Source: Prevotella sp. CAG:732 (lineage in GTDB: Bacteria; Bacteroidota; Bacteroidia; Bacteroidales; Bacteroidaceae). From it: a DNA stretch of 64,000 bases. Below are positions 42,580 through 50,535 of the stretch, piece after piece (the stretch's first letter is position 1; each line of letters opens with the position of its first letter). Position numbers and translations under genes: made by a program. The DNA lies in assembly GCA_000436035.1 (NCBI GenBank), contig FR893309.1, forward strand, positions 1 through 64,000. Direction: 5' to 3'. The notes beneath the pieces were generated by a model. The model made no database searches. It saw nothing but the letters and a program-made list of their open reading frames with translations, and was not told the DNA's origin.

Positions 42580-43629
42580 ATGGATTTATTACAGCAAATC
42601 GTAGCTCGCGCTAAAGCTGACAAGCAGCGCATCGTGCTCCCTGAAGCAGAAGAGGAGCGTACTTTGAAAGCAGCCGATAAAGTCTTGGCTGATGATCTCG
42701 CAGACATCATCCTCATCGGTAACCCTGCCAACATTAAGAATCTCGCTGCTCAGTGGGGTCTTAACAACATTGACAAGGCTACTATCGTTGATCCACAAAA
42801 CAACCCTAAGACTGAGGAGTATGCTGAGAAACTCGCTGAACTGCGTAAGAAGAAGGGCATGACAGTAGAGCAGGCTCGTGAACTCGTAACTAAAAACAAC
42901 CTCTACCTCGGTTGCATGATTATCAAGACTGAGGGTGCTGATGGTCAGATCTCTGGTGCATTGAGCACTACTGGAGATACACTCCGCCCTGCTCTCCAGA
43001 TTATCAAGTGTGCTCCTGGCGTTAGCTGCGTAAGTGGCGCTATGCTGTTGATTTCTAATCAGAAGCAGTATGGTAACGATGGTGTTGTCGTCATGGGTGA
43101 CGTTGCTGTAACTCCTAACCCAACAGCCGACCAACTCGCTCAGATTGCTTATACCACTGCTCATACAGCCAAGGCTGTAGCAGGTATCGAGAACCCAACT
43201 ATAGCTATGTTGAGCTTCTCTACTAAGGGTAGTGCCAAGGATGCCATCGACAAGGCTACTGGCAAGAGCGTATATATCATCGACAAGGTAACAGACGCAG
43301 TGAAGATTGCAAAGGAGAAGTTCCCGGAGCTTCATCTCGACGGTGAGCTTCAGGCTGATGCAGCCCTCGTTCCTGAGGTAGCAGCTAAAAAGGCTCCGGA
43401 TTCTGACGTAGCAGGTAAGGCAAACGTATTGGTAGTACCTAACCTTGAGGTGGGTAACATCGGCTACAAGCTCGTTCAGCGTTTGGGTGATGCTATCGCC
43501 ATCGGTCCTATCCTCCAGGGTATAGCTCGTCCAGTAAACGACCTCTCTCGTGGTTGCTCTGTTGACGATATCTATTACATGGTAGCTATCACAGCTTGTC
43601 AGGCACAGGATGCTAAGAAGGGAGAGTAA
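42580..43629 (+). CDS. pta: Phosphate acetyltransferase
   Basis: The 349-residue enzyme swaps CoA for phosphate on acetyl-CoA to make acetyl phosphate. It has the PTA_PTB fold: RIVLPEAEEERTLKAADKVL at the start, a middle with KTEGADGQISGALSTTGDTL, and the C-terminal LEVGNIGYKLVQRLGDAIAI and GPILQG motif. It is the short form without the N-terminal regulatory domain of E. coli Pta. ackA follows after 35 bases of TTAATTATTAATTC-type AT-rich sequence. Together they make ATP and acetate at the end of sugar fermentation. Confidence 0.96.
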   Translation: MDLLQQIVARAKADKQRIVLPEAEEERTLKAADKVLADDLADIILIGNPANIKNLAAQWGLNNIDKATIVDPQNNPKTEEYAEKLAELRKKKGMTVEQARELVTKNNLYLGCMIIKTEGADGQISGALSTTGDTLRPALQIIKCAPGVSCVSGAMLLISNQKQYGNDGVVVMGDVAVTPNPTADQLAQIAYTTAHTAKAVAGIENPTIAMLSFSTKGSAKDAIDKATGKSVYIIDKVTDAVKIAKEKFPELHLDGELQADAALVPEVAAKKAPDSDVAGKANVLVVPNLEVGNIGYKLVQRLGDAIAIGPILQGIARPVNDLSRGCSVDDIYYMVAITACQAQDAKKGE

Positions 43630-43664
43630 AATTATTAATTATTAATTCTTAATTATAAATTGAT

Positions 43665-44867
43665 ATGAAAGTATTGGTACTGAACTGTGGTAGTTCTTCT
43701 ATCAAGTACAAATTATATAACATGGATGATGAGTCAGTATTGGCTCAGGGTGGTGTAGAGCGTATCGGTCTTGATAACGCATTCATCAAGGTGAAATTGC
43801 CTAATGGCGAGAAGAAGCAGATCATGCACGACATGCCTGACCACAAGGAAGGTGTGAACTTCGTATTCAAGTGCTTGCTCGACCCAGAAATTGGCGCTAT
43901 CAAGGACTTGAAGGAAATCGATGCCGTAGGTCACCGTGTAGTGCAGGGTGGTGATAAGTTCAAGGAGAGTGTCATCGTTGACAAGAGTGTAGAGGATGGT
44001 ATCGAGGAACTTTGCGACCTCGCTCCTGTTCACAATGCTGGTCACTTGAAGGGTATTCGTGCCGTTGACTCTTTGATGCCAGGCACTCCTCAGGTTTGTG
44101 TATTCGACAACGCTTTCCACAGCACAATGCCTGATTACGCTTATCTCTATGCGATCCCTTACGAGTTGTACGAGAAGTATCACGTACGTCGTTATGGTTT
44201 CCACGGAACATCTCACCGCTACGTTTCAAAGCGTGTTTGTGAGATTCTCGGCCTCGACTACAACAATTCTAAGATCATCACTTGCCACATTGGCAACGGT
44301 GGTTCTGTAGCTGCTGTATTGAATGGCAAGGTTCTCGATACCTCTATGGGCTTGACTCCATTGGCAGGTTTGATGATGGGTTCTCGTTGCGGTGACATCG
44401 ATGCTTCTGCCGTTACTTACTTGATGGAGAAGTTGAACATGAAGCCACAGGAGATGGCTGACTACTTGAACAAGAAGAGCGGTGTACTCGGTATCACTGG
44501 TATCTCTTCTGATATGCGTGACATCGAGAAGGCTGCCAACGAGGGTAACGAGAAGGCACTCTTGGCGCTCCGCATGTATGAATATCGCATCAAGAAGTAC
44601 ATCGGTGCTTACACAGCTGCTATGGGTGGCGTTGACGCTATCGTCTTCACAGCAGGTGTTGGTGAGAACCAGACCGACCTTCGTGAGGAAGCTTGCAAGA
44701 ACCTTGAGTATCTTGGCATCAAGATCAATAAGGAGGTCAACGACAAGATTCACGGTGAGGAAGCTATCATCTCTACCGACGACAGCAAGGTTAAGGTAGT
44801 GGTAGTTCCTACCGACGAGGAGATTGTGATCGCTCGCGATACAATGGACTTGGTTGCTAAGAAGTAA
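43665..44867 (+). CDS. ackA: Acetate kinase
   Basis: The 400-residue kinase transfers phosphate from acetyl phosphate to ADP. It starts with MKVLVLNCGSSSIKYKLYNM, contains the family signature RRYGFHGTSHRYV (about 177-189), the nucleotide site CHIGNGGSVAAV (about 207-218) and VFTAGVGENQTDLRE near 326-340. The length is normal. It is the second gene after pta and is closed by a perfect 14-bp terminator. Confidence 0.97.
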   Translation: MKVLVLNCGSSSIKYKLYNMDDESVLAQGGVERIGLDNAFIKVKLPNGEKKQIMHDMPDHKEGVNFVFKCLLDPEIGAIKDLKEIDAVGHRVVQGGDKFKESVIVDKSVEDGIEELCDLAPVHNAGHLKGIRAVDSLMPGTPQVCVFDNAFHSTMPDYAYLYAIPYELYEKYHVRRYGFHGTSHRYVSKRVCEILGLDYNNSKIITCHIGNGGSVAAVLNGKVLDTSMGLTPLAGLMMGSRCGDIDASAVTYLMEKLNMKPQEMADYLNKKSGVLGITGISSDMRDIEKAANEGNEKALLALRMYEYRIKKYIGAYTAAMGGVDAIVFTAGVGENQTDLREEACKNLEYLGIKINKEVNDKIHGEEAIISTDDSKVKVVVVPTDEEIVIARDTMDLVAKK

Positions 44868-44884
44868 TTCTACTTAAAATAAAT

Positions 44885-44922
44885 ATAAGGTGAAGACCCC
44901 ATCGAAAAGGTCTTCACCTTAT
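44885..44922 (+). terminator. Terminator after ackA
   Basis: ATAAGGTGAAGACC pairs perfectly with GGTCTTCACCTTAT around a 10-base loop, followed by TTCTTTCTT. It lies directly ahead of kdgK, whose true ATG is at 44950. Confidence 0.7.
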
Positions 44923-44949
44923 TTCTTTCTTATCATTATTGCAAGGATT

Positions 44950-45996
44950 ATGAACACAAAGATTGTAACTTTCGGAGAAATATTGCTTAGAATCTCTAAG
45001 CCTGGTTATCAACGTTTATTCCAGGGTCATCGCATGAATGGCAATTATGGAGGTAGTGAGGCGAATGCCGCTATCTCCTTGGCTTACTTAGGCGATAAAG
45101 TGGAGTATGTGACCCGAGTGCCATACGGTGAGATGGGTGAGGCTGCCTTGATGCATCTGCGAGAGTTCGGTCTGGATGTGAAACATGTGGTGCGTGGCGG
45201 CGAACGACTCGGCACTTATTATTTCGAGGAGGCTGTGGCGATGCGCAACTCCCGTGTGGTCTATGACCGCAAGAATTCCTCTTTCTATACATTGAAGCGA
45301 GGAATGGTGAAGTGGGATAAGGTGTTGGAAGATGCTGCCGTGTTCCATTGCTCTGGCATTACTTGTGCAATCAGCCGTGATGCCATGGAGTCAACGATGG
45401 ATGCCATCAAGATAGCAGTGGACAAGGGCTTGAACATTGCCTGCGACATCAACTATCGCAAGAATCTTTGGGGCTATGGCTTGGAACCTCATGATGTGCT
45501 CTTCCAAATGATGCAATACAGCGACATTATCTTTGGTGACCAAAACGAATGGGAAGTGGCGAGTGGTGTGCCTCACATTCCTTTCGAGGCTTTGGATGCC
45601 AACTATGAGATAGATGCCGAGGCTTACTTGACTTACTTCCGCAAGATGCACAAACTCTTCCCTAAGTGCAAGAAGATGGTGATGGCAGTGCGCAATCAGA
45701 TAGCTAGCAGTCATCATACCCTCAGCGGCCTGCTCTATGATACCGTGGAGGATAAGCTATATACCACTAGAATATATGACATACAGCCTATCATCGATCC
45801 AATGGGCGTAGGTGATGCTTTTGTTGCCGCCTATATCCATGCTCATCAGAAGTGGGGCGATGAAAATCAGTATTGCCTCGACTTTGCGCTTTCGGCAAGT
45901 GCCATCAAGAACACTGTGCCTGGCGACCAAAACTTGGTGTTGGAGGAGGAAATCATCAATAACATGACATCTTCGGGTGGAAGAATACAGCGATAA
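44950..45996 (+). CDS. kdgK: 2-keto-3-deoxygluconate kinase (PfkB family)
   Basis: The 348-residue ribokinase-fold enzyme starts MNTKIVTFGEILLRISKPGY, contains NYGGSEANAAISLAYLG (about 35-51), and ends with the PfkB anion-hole motif DPMGVGDAFVAAYIH (about 281-295) holding the catalytic Asp. These features match KdgK proteins that phosphorylate KDG from uronate breakdown, which fits the pectin loci upstream. Other 2-keto sugar kinases of this family are possible. I rejected an upstream start at 44890 because it lies inside the ackA terminator. It is convergent with lpxH over a shared hairpin. Confidence 0.85.
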   Translation: MNTKIVTFGEILLRISKPGYQRLFQGHRMNGNYGGSEANAAISLAYLGDKVEYVTRVPYGEMGEAALMHLREFGLDVKHVVRGGERLGTYYFEEAVAMRNSRVVYDRKNSSFYTLKRGMVKWDKVLEDAAVFHCSGITCAISRDAMESTMDAIKIAVDKGLNIACDINYRKNLWGYGLEPHDVLFQMMQYSDIIFGDQNEWEVASGVPHIPFEALDANYEIDAEAYLTYFRKMHKLFPKCKKMVMAVRNQIASSHHTLSGLLYDTVEDKLYTTRIYDIQPIIDPMGVGDAFVAAYIHAHQKWGDENQYCLDFALSASAIKNTVPGDQNLVLEEEIINNMTSSGGRIQR

Positions 45997-46035
45997 TAAT
46001 GATAAAGGGCAGCAATAGCTGCCCTTTATCATTAT
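45996..46035. terminator. Bidirectional terminator containing both stop codons (kdgK and lpxH)
   Basis: ATAATGATAAAGGGCAGC (45996-46013) pairs perfectly with GCTGCCCTTTATCATTAT (46018-46035) around AATA. The kdgK stop ends at 45996 and the lpxH stop is 46034-46032. Confidence 0.8.
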
Positions 46036-46799
46036 GGTTGACTTTCGCCTTCCACGTATTCTTCCATAAACATGTGCTCGCCATCGAATACGGCGTAGGT
46101 GAACTGCCATATCCAGTCACCGAGAATCATGAGACGAGTCTTCTTGCTCAACATGAGGTCTAACTCGATGTGGCGATGACCAAACATGAAGTAGTCGATG
46201 TCTTTGTGACCTTGCATGTATTGCTTGGCAAAGCGAACCAAGAACTCATTTTTCTCACCCATGTATGGTGGCTCCTTGCCATCGGCACGCTTCATACGAC
46301 TATGCTTTGCCCAATTCAAACCTAAAGCCATGCCCCAACGAGGATGGATGAAATTGAGTAGGCGTTGGCAAGTGCGGTCGTGGAACATAGCCTTCAAAAA
46401 CTTGAACTTCTTGTCGGGGTCGCCCAATCCATCACCATGCGCAAGATAGAATACCTTGTTATAGATTTCTGTCGTTATCGGCTTGTGATGCACGATGACG
46501 CCACACTCTTCCTCTAAATATCCGTATGTCCAAAGGTCGTGGTTGCCCGTAAAGAAATGAACTTCCACGCCCATATCGGTCAACTCCGAAAGCTTACCGA
46601 GGAAGCGAGTGTAACCTTTAGGAACGACATACTTGTATTCGTTCCAAAAGTCGAACATGTCTCCCAAGAGATAAACTGCTGCTGCTTTTTCCTTGATGCT
46701 GTCAAGGAATCGTACCAGTCGGCGCTCTTGCATCCTCGCATGGGGAATGGCGAGCGAACCCAAGTGGGCATCAGAGAGGAAATATACATTCTTTCTCAT
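46032..46799 (-). CDS. lpxH: UDP-2,3-diacylglucosamine diphosphatase LpxH
   Basis: The 255-residue calcineurin-like phosphatase makes lipid X in lipid A synthesis. Metal-binding motifs are visible in order: FLSDAHLGS (about 6-14), YLLGDMFDFWNEYK (about 43-56), FFTGNHDLWTYG (about 79-90), YLAHGDGLGD (about 115-124) and the late FMFGHRHIELD (about 203-213). The GHRH version of the last motif is usual. It converges on kdgK and the two share a terminator. Peripheral to the inner membrane. Confidence 0.92.
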   Translation of the reverse strand: MRKNVYFLSDAHLGSLAIPHARMQERRLVRFLDSIKEKAAAVYLLGDMFDFWNEYKYVVPKGYTRFLGKLSELTDMGVEVHFFTGNHDLWTYGYLEEECGVIVHHKPITTEIYNKVFYLAHGDGLGDPDKKFKFLKAMFHDRTCQRLLNFIHPRWGMALGLNWAKHSRMKRADGKEPPYMGEKNEFLVRFAKQYMQGHKDIDYFMFGHRHIELDLMLSKKTRLMILGDWIWQFTYAVFDGEHMFMEEYVEGESQP

Positions 46800-46891
46800 A
46801 GGCTATCGTTTTAATGTTGTTTAGAAGAGGCTTTTGTCCCCGTTCGAATGTTCGGCTTTCTGAGCTTGGTACGAGGATGATTGTTTGAGGA

Positions 46892-47212
46892 TTATTCAAA
46901 TCCCAACTCTACGCGAGCTTCCTCGCTCATCATGCTCTGGTCCCAGGCTGGTTCGAAGACGAGGTTGACATTGGCAGACTTCACGCCTTCCACGCTATCC
47001 ACCTTGGTGCGAACATCTTCGAGGATGAAGTCGGCGGCAGGGCAGGATGGAGCCGTGAAGGTCATGTCGAGATCTACGTTGCCATCTTCCTTCACGTCAA
47101 TCTTGTATATCATTCCAAGGTCCCAAATGTTGACCGGAATCTCTGGGTCATAGACGGTCTTGAGTACATCTACGATTCTTTCTTCTATCTGAGTCTTTTC
47201 TTCTTGTGTCAT
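46892..47212 (-). CDS. DUF59/MIP18-type Fe-S cluster assembly factor (SufT-like)
   Basis: The 106-residue protein has the DUF59 core: VYDPEIPVNIWDLGMIYKID (about 20-39) and the conserved Cys in FTAPSCPAADFILEDV (about 52-67). Such proteins help mature Fe-S proteins, as SufT or PaaD relatives do. It stands alone here without suf genes. Its promoter (47270-47300) lies within a perfect inverted repeat located after radC. The function as a general carrier or scaffold is inferred from the family. Confidence 0.88.
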   Translation of the reverse strand: MTQEEKTQIEERIVDVLKTVYDPEIPVNIWDLGMIYKIDVKEDGNVDLDMTFTAPSCPAADFILEDVRTKVDSVEGVKSANVNLVFEPAWDQSMMSEEARVELGFE

Positions 47213-47243
47213 AAGTTCTTTCGTTTAGTGCAGGATAACAAAA

Positions 47244-47280
47244 TGCTACCTTTGCAGTGATACTTTCTGCAAAGGTAGCA
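47244..47280 (-). promoter_or_regulatory. Perfect inverted repeat combining radC terminator and DUF59-gene promoter
   Basis: TGCTACCTTTGCAG (47244-47257) and CTGCAAAGGTAGCA (47267-47280) are perfect arms with a 9-base gap. On the minus strand TTTG (47300-47297), 19 bases, TACCTTTG (47277-47270) is a good promoter whose -7 box lies in one arm. The hairpin followed by TTTTGTT could also end radC transcripts. Confidence 0.55.
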
Positions 47281-47358
47281 TAATTTATAGAAAATACAAA
47301 ATATTTCGGGATGATTTTTGTCTTGTATATCGGATAATACCGATGAATGAATGGAAAA

Positions 47359-48048
47359 TCATATTTTCCCCTTGTCATGGTAGGAGTAGAAGGCTCCATC
47401 CGTCACGATGACGTGATCCATGAAGAAGATGCGCATAATCTCGCACGCCTTGGAGATTTGGATGGTCAGCAAGTCGTCGTTTTTGCTAGGGAAGGGACTG
47501 CTGCTAGGGTGGTTGTGACAGACGGCGAGGATGGTGGCATTGTTGAGAATGACTTCTCGCATGATGAGTCGTACGTCGATGGCAGTCTCTGTGATGCCGC
47601 CATGCGAGATGCGCTCCGCCTTGATGAGTTTGAAGTTTTGGTTCATCATCAGAATCCAACCTTCCTCAACGTCGAGGTCTTGCATACGTGGAAGCATGTA
47701 GTTGTAGATGGCGATGGAGGAACCGAGGTCGGGGCGTGGACCAATCTTGTCCAAGGCACGTCGCTTGCCCAATTCGCAAGCAGCTAGGATGGTGATGGCT
47801 TTGGCAGGTCCCATACCCTTGTAATTCTGCAATTCCTGTTGTGTCATCTTGCCCAAGGTGTTGAGGTTGTTGTCGCAATCATTGAGGATATGCTTCATCA
47901 ATTCCACAGCACTTTCTTCTTTGGAGCCAGAGCCAATCAGGATGGCGCAGAGTTCGGCATTGGATAATGCACTAGGACCTAAACTTTCGAGTTTTTCGCG
48001 AGGCTGGTCTTCTGAAGCCCACTTCGCAATGGATAGTTTTTCGCTCAT
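47359..48048 (-). CDS. radC: RadC-family JAB-domain protein
   Basis: The 229-residue product has an N-terminal helix-hairpin-helix-like UPF0758 part (LGPSALSNAELCAILIGSGS; NYKGMGPAKAITILAACELG) and a C-terminal JAB/MPN domain. The metal motif is VCHNHPSSSPFPSKND (about 194-209), the H-x-H-x7-S-x2-D pattern being intact. Despite the name, a direct role in DNA repair is doubtful; related proteins are found with mobile DNA. The length is typical. It reads towards the DUF59 gene. Confidence 0.92.
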   Translation of the reverse strand: MSEKLSIAKWASEDQPREKLESLGPSALSNAELCAILIGSGSKEESAVELMKHILNDCDNNLNTLGKMTQQELQNYKGMGPAKAITILAACELGKRRALDKIGPRPDLGSSIAIYNYMLPRMQDLDVEEGWILMMNQNFKLIKAERISHGGITETAIDVRLIMREVILNNATILAVCHNHPSSSPFPSKNDDLLTIQISKACEIMRIFFMDHVIVTDGAFYSYHDKGKI

Positions 48049-48223
48049 AGTCGTATGTTTCGCTTGTTTAAATGTTTTATTTATATGAATGTATTGATTG
48101 TTATAAATGCTGATGATAAAATAAAGTTTTCGCTCAGATTGAACTGTTCAATCCAGCTTTTCTAGCTTTTCGTTGATGATTTCGCTTGTTTGGAGTTTTC
48201 TTTCTTTTAGTTTCTTGTTTTGT

Positions 48224-49282
48224 TTATTTGTAAAATGTCTTGTTATATGCGCTAAACTCGCTCTTTCCTAATACGCATCTCTTCCACCAAGCGGAGAGAA
48301 AACCACAACCATATCCCATCAGTTGGGTGAAGGCGGCACGAATGCTCAGCAAGCCAATCTTCAGACTCTTATTCTGCTGGGTGCTGTCGATGCACAATGC
48401 GATCGAATAGAGTAGGATGAAGAACAAGCCGATGCAGCCTAATGCTGCCATGGCATTGCCTAGGGTAGGGAATACATGAGTGGTTCCCAACATATATGGC
48501 AATAAACCGAAGAACAAAAGTAAGAGCGTGCCAATCACTCCCACGGTGAAGACCATAGGAAGCAAGTGGACGAGCTTCAGACTTTCTGGATATTTCTTGT
48601 ATAGGTTGATGCGTGCGATGCCGCTATTATAGACTTGTCGCCAAAACTTGCGGAAGTCGGTGCGGCGCTTGTGCCATACCCATGCCTCAGGGAACAGACG
48701 GCAACGGCAATCTGCCTTGAAGATACGGATAGAGAAGTCGATGTCTTCTCCGAAACGCATGTTGGAAAAACCATTCAACTTGAGATAGACATCACGGCGG
48801 ATGCCCATGTTGAATGAGCGAGGATAGAACTTATCCATTTTCTTCTTGCCACCACGGATACCACCAGTGGTGAAGAAAGAAGTCATGGAGTAAGAAATAG
48901 CTTTTTGAGTATCTGTAAATGATGAATGTGCCTTGTCGGGTCCACCGAAGGCATCGGCAGGCTCACGGCTCAATTCATCACTTACAGCTTTGAGATAATT
49001 CTCTGGCAAGACCACGTCGCTGTCAAGTATCAAGAGATACTCGCCTGATGCTCTTTCGGCACCATAGTTGCGGCTCTGACCTGGACCAGAGTTCTCCTTA
49101 TAATAATAATGTATATCCATCATGTCTTTGTATTGCTCACAAACGTCCTTGCAAGGAGTCTGCGAACCATCCTCAACAATGACCACCTCGAAGTCCTTGA
49201 CCGTTTGATGGGTCAAGCTCTCCAAGAGTTCGTTCACCTCGTCGGGGCGGTTGAACACAGGAACAATGATGGAATACTTCAT
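48224..49282 (-). CDS. Family 2 glycosyltransferase with C-terminal membrane helices
   Basis: The 352-residue protein has a GT-A domain: MKYSIIVPVFNRPDEVNELL, ENSGPGQSRNYGAERASGEY (about 60-79), the metal-binding LILDSDVVLPENYL (about 80-93, D-S-D) and GFSNMRFGEDIDFSIRIFKA with the acidic ED near the acceptor site. From about residue 245 there are two or three membrane segments (VFTVGVIGTLLLLFFGLLPY; GLFFILLYSIALCI). It probably adds a sugar to a lipid-linked or surface glycan at the inner membrane. No polysaccharide cluster surrounds it, so the product is unknown. Confidence 0.87.
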   Translation of the reverse strand: MKYSIIVPVFNRPDEVNELLESLTHQTVKDFEVVIVEDGSQTPCKDVCEQYKDMMDIHYYYKENSGPGQSRNYGAERASGEYLLILDSDVVLPENYLKAVSDELSREPADAFGGPDKAHSSFTDTQKAISYSMTSFFTTGGIRGGKKKMDKFYPRSFNMGIRRDVYLKLNGFSNMRFGEDIDFSIRIFKADCRCRLFPEAWVWHKRRTDFRKFWRQVYNSGIARINLYKKYPESLKLVHLLPMVFTVGVIGTLLLLFFGLLPYMLGTTHVFPTLGNAMAALGCIGLFFILLYSIALCIDSTQQNKSLKIGLLSIRAAFTQLMGYGCGFLSAWWKRCVLGKSEFSAYNKTFYK

Positions 49283-49328
49283 GTTATTATAAAGTTAAAA
49301 AAATAGTGATAGTCACACCGAGCAGCGA

Positions 49329-49977
49329 TTACTCGCTAACACGACCGAGGTAGCTACCATCACGAGTGTCGATCTGGATAGTCTCACCCTCGTTTACGAA
49401 CAAAGGAACGCGAACCTCAGCGCCTGTCTCCAAAGTAGCTGGCTTAGTAGCGTTGGTTGCAGTGTTACCCTTAACACCTGGCTCAGAGTGAGCGATCTTC
49501 AAAGTAGTCTTCACTGGCATTTCAGCCAAGAGGATAGTACCATCAGTTGTATCAGTAACCACCTCAACAACGTCACCCTCCTTCATGTACTGGCCACCAG
49601 TAACGTTCTCCTTAGCGATAGCCATCAGTTGTATCAGTAACAACCTCAACAACGTCACCTTCCTTCATATACTGACCACCAGTAACGTTCTCCTTAGCGA
49701 TAGGCACCTGCTCGAAAGTCTCCTGGTTCATGAAAATGCAACCAGTAGCGTCCTCGTAGAGATACTGATAAGGGCGACGCTCAACGCGAACATCCTCCAA
49801 CTTGAAACCAACCTGGAAGGTACGCTCCAAGACGCGGCCATCGGCAACGTTCTTCAACTTAGTGTTCATGACAGTATTACCCTTACCTGGCTTTCTGTGC
49901 TGAAAGTCGATGCAAACCCATACTTTGCCATCCATACGGATGCAAGTACCAATCTTAATTTCCTGTGAATTAATCAT
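49329..49977 (-). pseudogene. efp: Elongation factor P gene broken by an 82-bp tandem duplication
   Basis: The first 119 codons (MINSQEIKIGTCIRMDGKVW, with the modified-Lys loop RKPGKGNTV) and the last 100 codons (to DTRDGSYLGRVSE) are both intact EF-P. Between them the segment for IAKENVTGGQYMKEGDVVEV and VTDTTDG occurs twice (49622-49703, then 49540-49621). The extra 82 bases shift the frame and the first part stops after TDGYR. Removing one copy restores a normal 188-residue EF-P, which relieves ribosome stalling at polyproline. The copies differ at four bases, all synonymous, so an assembly join between strains is more likely than a true mutation. Confidence 0.9.
49540..49703. repeat. 82-bp imperfect tandem duplication inside efp
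   Basis: Copy A is 49540-49621 and copy B 49622-49703. They differ at four positions, giving GGC/GGT, TAC/TAT, GAG/GAA and GTG/GTT codon pairs on the coding strand. Confidence 0.95.
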
Positions 49978-50019
49978 TTTGTTTATCTTGAATTTTATTA
50001 TATAATCTGAAAAACGGTG

Positions 50020-50050
50020 CAAAGTTACGGTAAAAACACGAAAAACCCAA
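50020..50050 (-). promoter_or_regulatory. Promoter of efp
   Basis: On the minus strand TTG (50050-50048), 20 bases, TAACTTTG (50027-50020); the ATG is 43 bases downstream. Confidence 0.55.
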
Positions 50051-50099
50051 GCAAATAACGAAAAAAACATAAATATTTAAGCTAATTTTTGCAGATTTC

Positions 50100-50130
50100 T
50101 TGGTTATTTCAGAAATAATGCGTAATTTTG
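50100..50130 (+). promoter_or_regulatory. Promoter of rpmH
   Basis: TTG at 50100-50102, 20 bases, TAATTTTG at 50123-50130. The leader is about 60 bases. Confidence 0.6.
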
Positions 50131-50193
50131 CAGCCCGAAAGGAGCATTACGCCCTGATATTTGGAATATTAATTAAAAAAATAATAAAGAAAA

Positions 50194-50349
50194 ATGAAAA
50201 GAACATTTCAGCCTCACAATCGTCGTCGCGTGAACAAGCATGGTTTCCGTGAGCGTATGGCAACTAAGAATGGTCGTCGTGTATTGGCTTCTCGCCGTGC
50301 TCATGGCCGCAAGAAGTTAACTGTATCTGACGAGCACCACGGAAAATAA
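50194..50349 (+). CDS. rpmH: 50S ribosomal protein L34
   Basis: The 51-residue product MKRTFQPHNRRRVNKHGFRE has the usual L34 core (RMATKNGRRVLASRRAHGRKKL) and a short C-terminal extension ending HHGK. It is a basic protein of the large ribosomal subunit. It stands alone, divergent from efp, with its own promoter and terminator; the common partner rnpA is not here. Confidence 0.98.
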   Translation: MKRTFQPHNRRRVNKHGFRERMATKNGRRVLASRRAHGRKKLTVSDEHHGK

Positions 50350-50384
50350 TTCCGTCTGTACGCAGATTGAGAACGATGACATTA

Positions 50385-50418
50385 AAAGCAGCAAAGGGTT
50401 ATGCCTTGGCTGCTTTTT
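50385..50418 (+). terminator. Terminator after rpmH
   Basis: GCAGC-A-AAGG pairs with CCTT-G-GCTGC (one A-G mismatch) around a six-base loop, then TTTTT. Confidence 0.75.
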
Positions 50419-50483
50419 GTGTTTCTAGGGGCTTCTTGATGGTAGGTTAGTCTGCAATAAATCATAAAAAGTGGCTCATTTAT

Positions 50484-50514
50484 TTTGTAATCTCTTCGAT
50501 TTGCACTATCTTTG
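50484..50514 (+). promoter_or_regulatory. Promoter of the PASTA-rluD(-ddl) genes
   Basis: TTTG at 50484-50487, 19 bases, TATCTTTG at 50507-50514; the ATG is 21 bases downstream. Confidence 0.65.
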
Positions 50515-50535
50515 CACCTAAAATAGTGAATAAGA

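Noticed and set aside
44890..44949. Twenty-residue N-terminal extension of KdgK
   Set aside because: It lies in the ackA terminator and the PfkB fold begins at the ATG at 44950.
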